This document shows, piece after piece, positions 4,826 through 6,195 of a DNA stretch of 6,195 nucleotides; the first letter of the stretch is position 1, and every line of letters starts with the position of its first letter. The DNA is from Methanosarcinaceae archaeon (GTDB lineage Archaea > Halobacteriota > Methanosarcinia > Methanosarcinales > Methanosarcinaceae), in assembly GCA_030596385.1 (NCBI GenBank), contig JAUVKD010000060.1, positions 1 to 6,195 of the forward strand, read 5' to 3'. The notes beneath the pieces were generated by a model. The model had not been told where the DNA came from, ran no database searches, and saw nothing but the letters and a program-made list of their open reading frames with translations. The translations under genes were made by a program, and so were the position numbers.

Positions 4826-5872
4826 TTAAATTATTATCATACGTTTGTCAGTATCATCTTTTACAAATGTTGCTGCATTAATAGAAGGATATGTGTCTAT
4901 CAGGCAAATATCAAAATCATCGACAATTTCAAGAAGTTTCCTAAAATCCCCATGAAATATGTCTATCACGGACCCATTCCCTTTTGCATGTGCAACATGC
5001 ACCGGCTCATCACCAATATCAGGCATGGTTGATGTATCAACAAGTTTTTCAAGTTCCATTCCCAATATTTCCTTATTTGCTTCAATATTAAGAAGCGTAT
5101 TTTCTATTGCGTATTTCCATGCATCATTTAAAATTAAATGTTTTGCACCTGCAAGCACACACATAAGCCCAAGAGTGCCGGGTCCGCAAAAACCATCGAT
5201 TACGGTTTCACCTGTCAGGTGTCCTTGTACGTATAACCTTTCAAGCACCTGCATCTTTTCAGGTGATTCACGGCCAAATTCAATGTGTATCTTTGACTGG
5301 TTTTTATATATACACAATTCCCCGAAAACCGATGCAACCACATCACACCGCATATCGCATCCTGCAAGTAATTCATAAACATGCGGTTTTTTATCCGTAT
5401 CCGGTATTCCTACGCTTTGTGCAGGTGTACCTACTCTTTTTATCACACCTTTTATCTCCGGAATATCGATAAGTTCCACTGCAACCTGCTGGTCAATATT
5501 GTCCACGATTAAAATAAGTTCGTCAGTTTTAAGACGCGGCGCAAATGCAAGAGGGCAGCCGATCGTTATTAGTGGTGTACCAACATCAAAGAGTTTTGCC
5601 TCATTGTTCCGACATCCACATTTTATCATAACTGCCAGCGCATCGGCCATCACAATATCAAGATGGCGCGCACCGCAATTGTTGCATGGTTTATTGTCAT
5701 ACCCTTCTTGCTCGATCCAAAAAAACGATGCATCTTTCCGGAGTTTAGGATCTGGCTGGCAATCACTGCATGCCATGTACTGGATGTAGAGATCATCCAG
5801 AATATTTCCGGCGGGTTCTATGCATCCGGAACCACCACAGGTGGGACAGGATATTGATGATTCTACTGTCAT
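4826..5872 (-). CDS. Cys-rich zinc-ribbon protein with SAM-methyltransferase-like domain
   Basis: This 348-residue protein has a Cys-rich N-terminus: C9-x2-C12-GGSG, C35-x2-C38, C63-x2-C66 and C85-x-C87, enough ligands for two four-Cys zinc sites. A middle region (about 95-195) of beta-rich sequence has no recognisable motif. From about 200 a class I methyltransferase-like domain follows: FGRESPEKMQVLERL, motif I VIDGFCGPGTLGL (224-236), motif II LILNDAWKYAIENTLLNIEAN (247-266, acidic Asp250), and a motif IV-like strand DICLIDTYPS (321-330) in place of NPPY. The layout recalls Trm5-type tRNA methyltransferases, but the protein ends about 18 residues after motif IV, so the usual last strands are absent. 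Substrate is unknown; zinc ribbons hint at RNA or a protein. The start at 5872 is supported by a TATA element 25 bp upstream (leaderless mRNA). It is divergent from the partial gene at 5922. Confidence 0.7.
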   Translation of the reverse strand: MTVESSISCPTCGGSGCIEPAGNILDDLYIQYMACSDCQPDPKLRKDASFFWIEQEGYDNKPCNNCGARHLDIVMADALAVMIKCGCRNNEAKLFDVGTPLITIGCPLAFAPRLKTDELILIVDNIDQQVAVELIDIPEIKGVIKRVGTPAQSVGIPDTDKKPHVYELLAGCDMRCDVVASVFGELCIYKNQSKIHIEFGRESPEKMQVLERLYVQGHLTGETVIDGFCGPGTLGLMCVLAGAKHLILNDAWKYAIENTLLNIEANKEILGMELEKLVDTSTMPDIGDEPVHVAHAKGNGSVIDIFHGDFRKLLEIVDDFDICLIDTYPSINAATFVKDDTDKRMIII

Positions 5873-5893
5873 GCCTGTAAAGGATAAGTTAAT

Positions 5894-5901
5894 AATATAT
5901 A
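5894..5901. promoter_or_regulatory. Shared bidirectional TATA element
   Basis: AATATATA sits in the 49-bp gap between two divergent genes. Because ATATAT is self-complementary, it can act as a TATA box on either strand. The midpoint between the two start codons is 5897, so the element lies about 25 bp from each ATG, the standard archaeal TATA-to-start distance. Both mRNAs would then be leaderless. An ATTCTTA direct repeat (5905-5911 and 5914-5920) lies on the plus-gene side. Confidence 0.5.
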
Positions 5902-5921
5902 GGGATTCTTATCATTCTTAC

Positions 5922-6195
5922 ATGATAGACGTTATGCTTATATGGGATACTCCTCTTCTGTTTGAAAAATTATTTTCAGAAAACGGTCTCAATTGCCAGC
6001 GTATATTGTCGCATGCACTTGGAACACCCTTTTTACCATCCTGCAAATGCATTGTTATCCCAACCGGTTTTGCAAACCCTGAGTATACCAAGATACTCTC
6101 AGGAATCGAGCGAAACTCGTATGCATTTGATAAATTCGTTAAAAACGGCGGAATTGTTATTGTGTTTGGACCAATGGTTTCGGAATATCACTACG
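5922..6195 (+). CDS. 5' part of an uncharacterised alpha/beta protein
   Basis: From the ATG at 5922 the frame stays open for 91 codons to the window edge. It begins MIDVMLIWDTPLLFEKLF and continues through HALGTPFLPSCKCIVIPTGFANP (31-53) and a helix ending in KNGGIVIVFGP (74-84). Alternating hydrophobic strands and helices, and a 'strand-PTG ... FVKNGGIVIVFGP' pattern, resemble the first half of class I glutamine-amidotransferase-like or flavodoxin-like folds; the catalytic part, if any, lies outside the window. There is no ribosome binding site, but a TATA element 25 bp upstream suggests a leaderless mRNA shared in control with the divergent methyltransferase-like gene. No signal peptide or membrane segment is seen. 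Existence of the gene is likely; function is not assignable. Confidence 0.65.
   Translation, partial: MIDVMLIWDTPLLFEKLFSENGLNCQRILSHALGTPFLPSCKCIVIPTGFANPEYTKILSGIERNSYAFDKFVKNGGIVIVFGPMVSEYHY

Noticed and set aside
4985..5001. Perfect inverted repeat TGCATGT-GCA-ACATGCA
   Set aside because: It lies inside the methyltransferase-like gene, encoding the HVAHA stretch, and has no sign of a regulatory role.
4959..5857. Several plus-strand open frames opposite the methyltransferase-like gene
   Set aside because: They are antisense shadows; the minus-strand frame is longer, continuous and carries recognisable Cys and methyltransferase motifs.

Overview
The window looks like a moderately AT-rich archaeal chromosome, probably from a methanogen or methanotroph of the Methanosarcinales/Methanomicrobia. 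The reasons are a TrmB-type regulator, a DUF166 protein (an archaeal family), TATA-box promoters instead of -35/-10 boxes, very short or absent 5' leaders, and GAGGT/GGGGTG-type ribosome binding sites. The lineage is inferred from protein resemblance only; no rRNA or other marker is present.

Layout, left to right. (1) 1-33: the first 11 codons of a minus-strand gene leaving the left edge. (2) 34-484: a divergent, gene-free regulatory stretch rich in palindromes. (3) 485-2042: a two-gene operon, a TrmB-family regulator and a DUF166 protein separated by one base. (4) 2043-2733: a 691-bp gap with no convincing protein gene but with clear structure: an imperfect 64-bp-spaced repeat, a GC-rich cluster of nested inverted repeats (2331-2431), an 8-bp tandem repeat, a hairpin and two palindromic operator candidates. 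(5) 2734-4787: an AAA ATPase and a PhnP-like metallo-beta-lactamase-fold phosphodiesterase on the plus strand. The second gene appears to have its own TATA box inside the end of the first. (6) 4826-5872: a minus-strand, Cys-rich, SAM-methyltransferase-like protein that converges on the PhnP-like gene. (7) 5922-6195: the start of a plus-strand gene, divergent from the methyltransferase, running off the right edge.

How it may work together. The perfect palindrome TTGTGCACAA lies upstream of both the TrmB-like operon and the AAA ATPase gene, so one regulator (perhaps the TrmB-like protein) could control both; this is inference. The methyltransferase-like gene and the last gene share one self-complementary TATA element midway between their start codons, which suggests co-expression with leaderless mRNAs. 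The AAA ATPase and PhnP-like gene may be functionally linked by position, but nothing in the sequence names their substrates. No mobile element, CRISPR array, tRNA or rRNA was seen.
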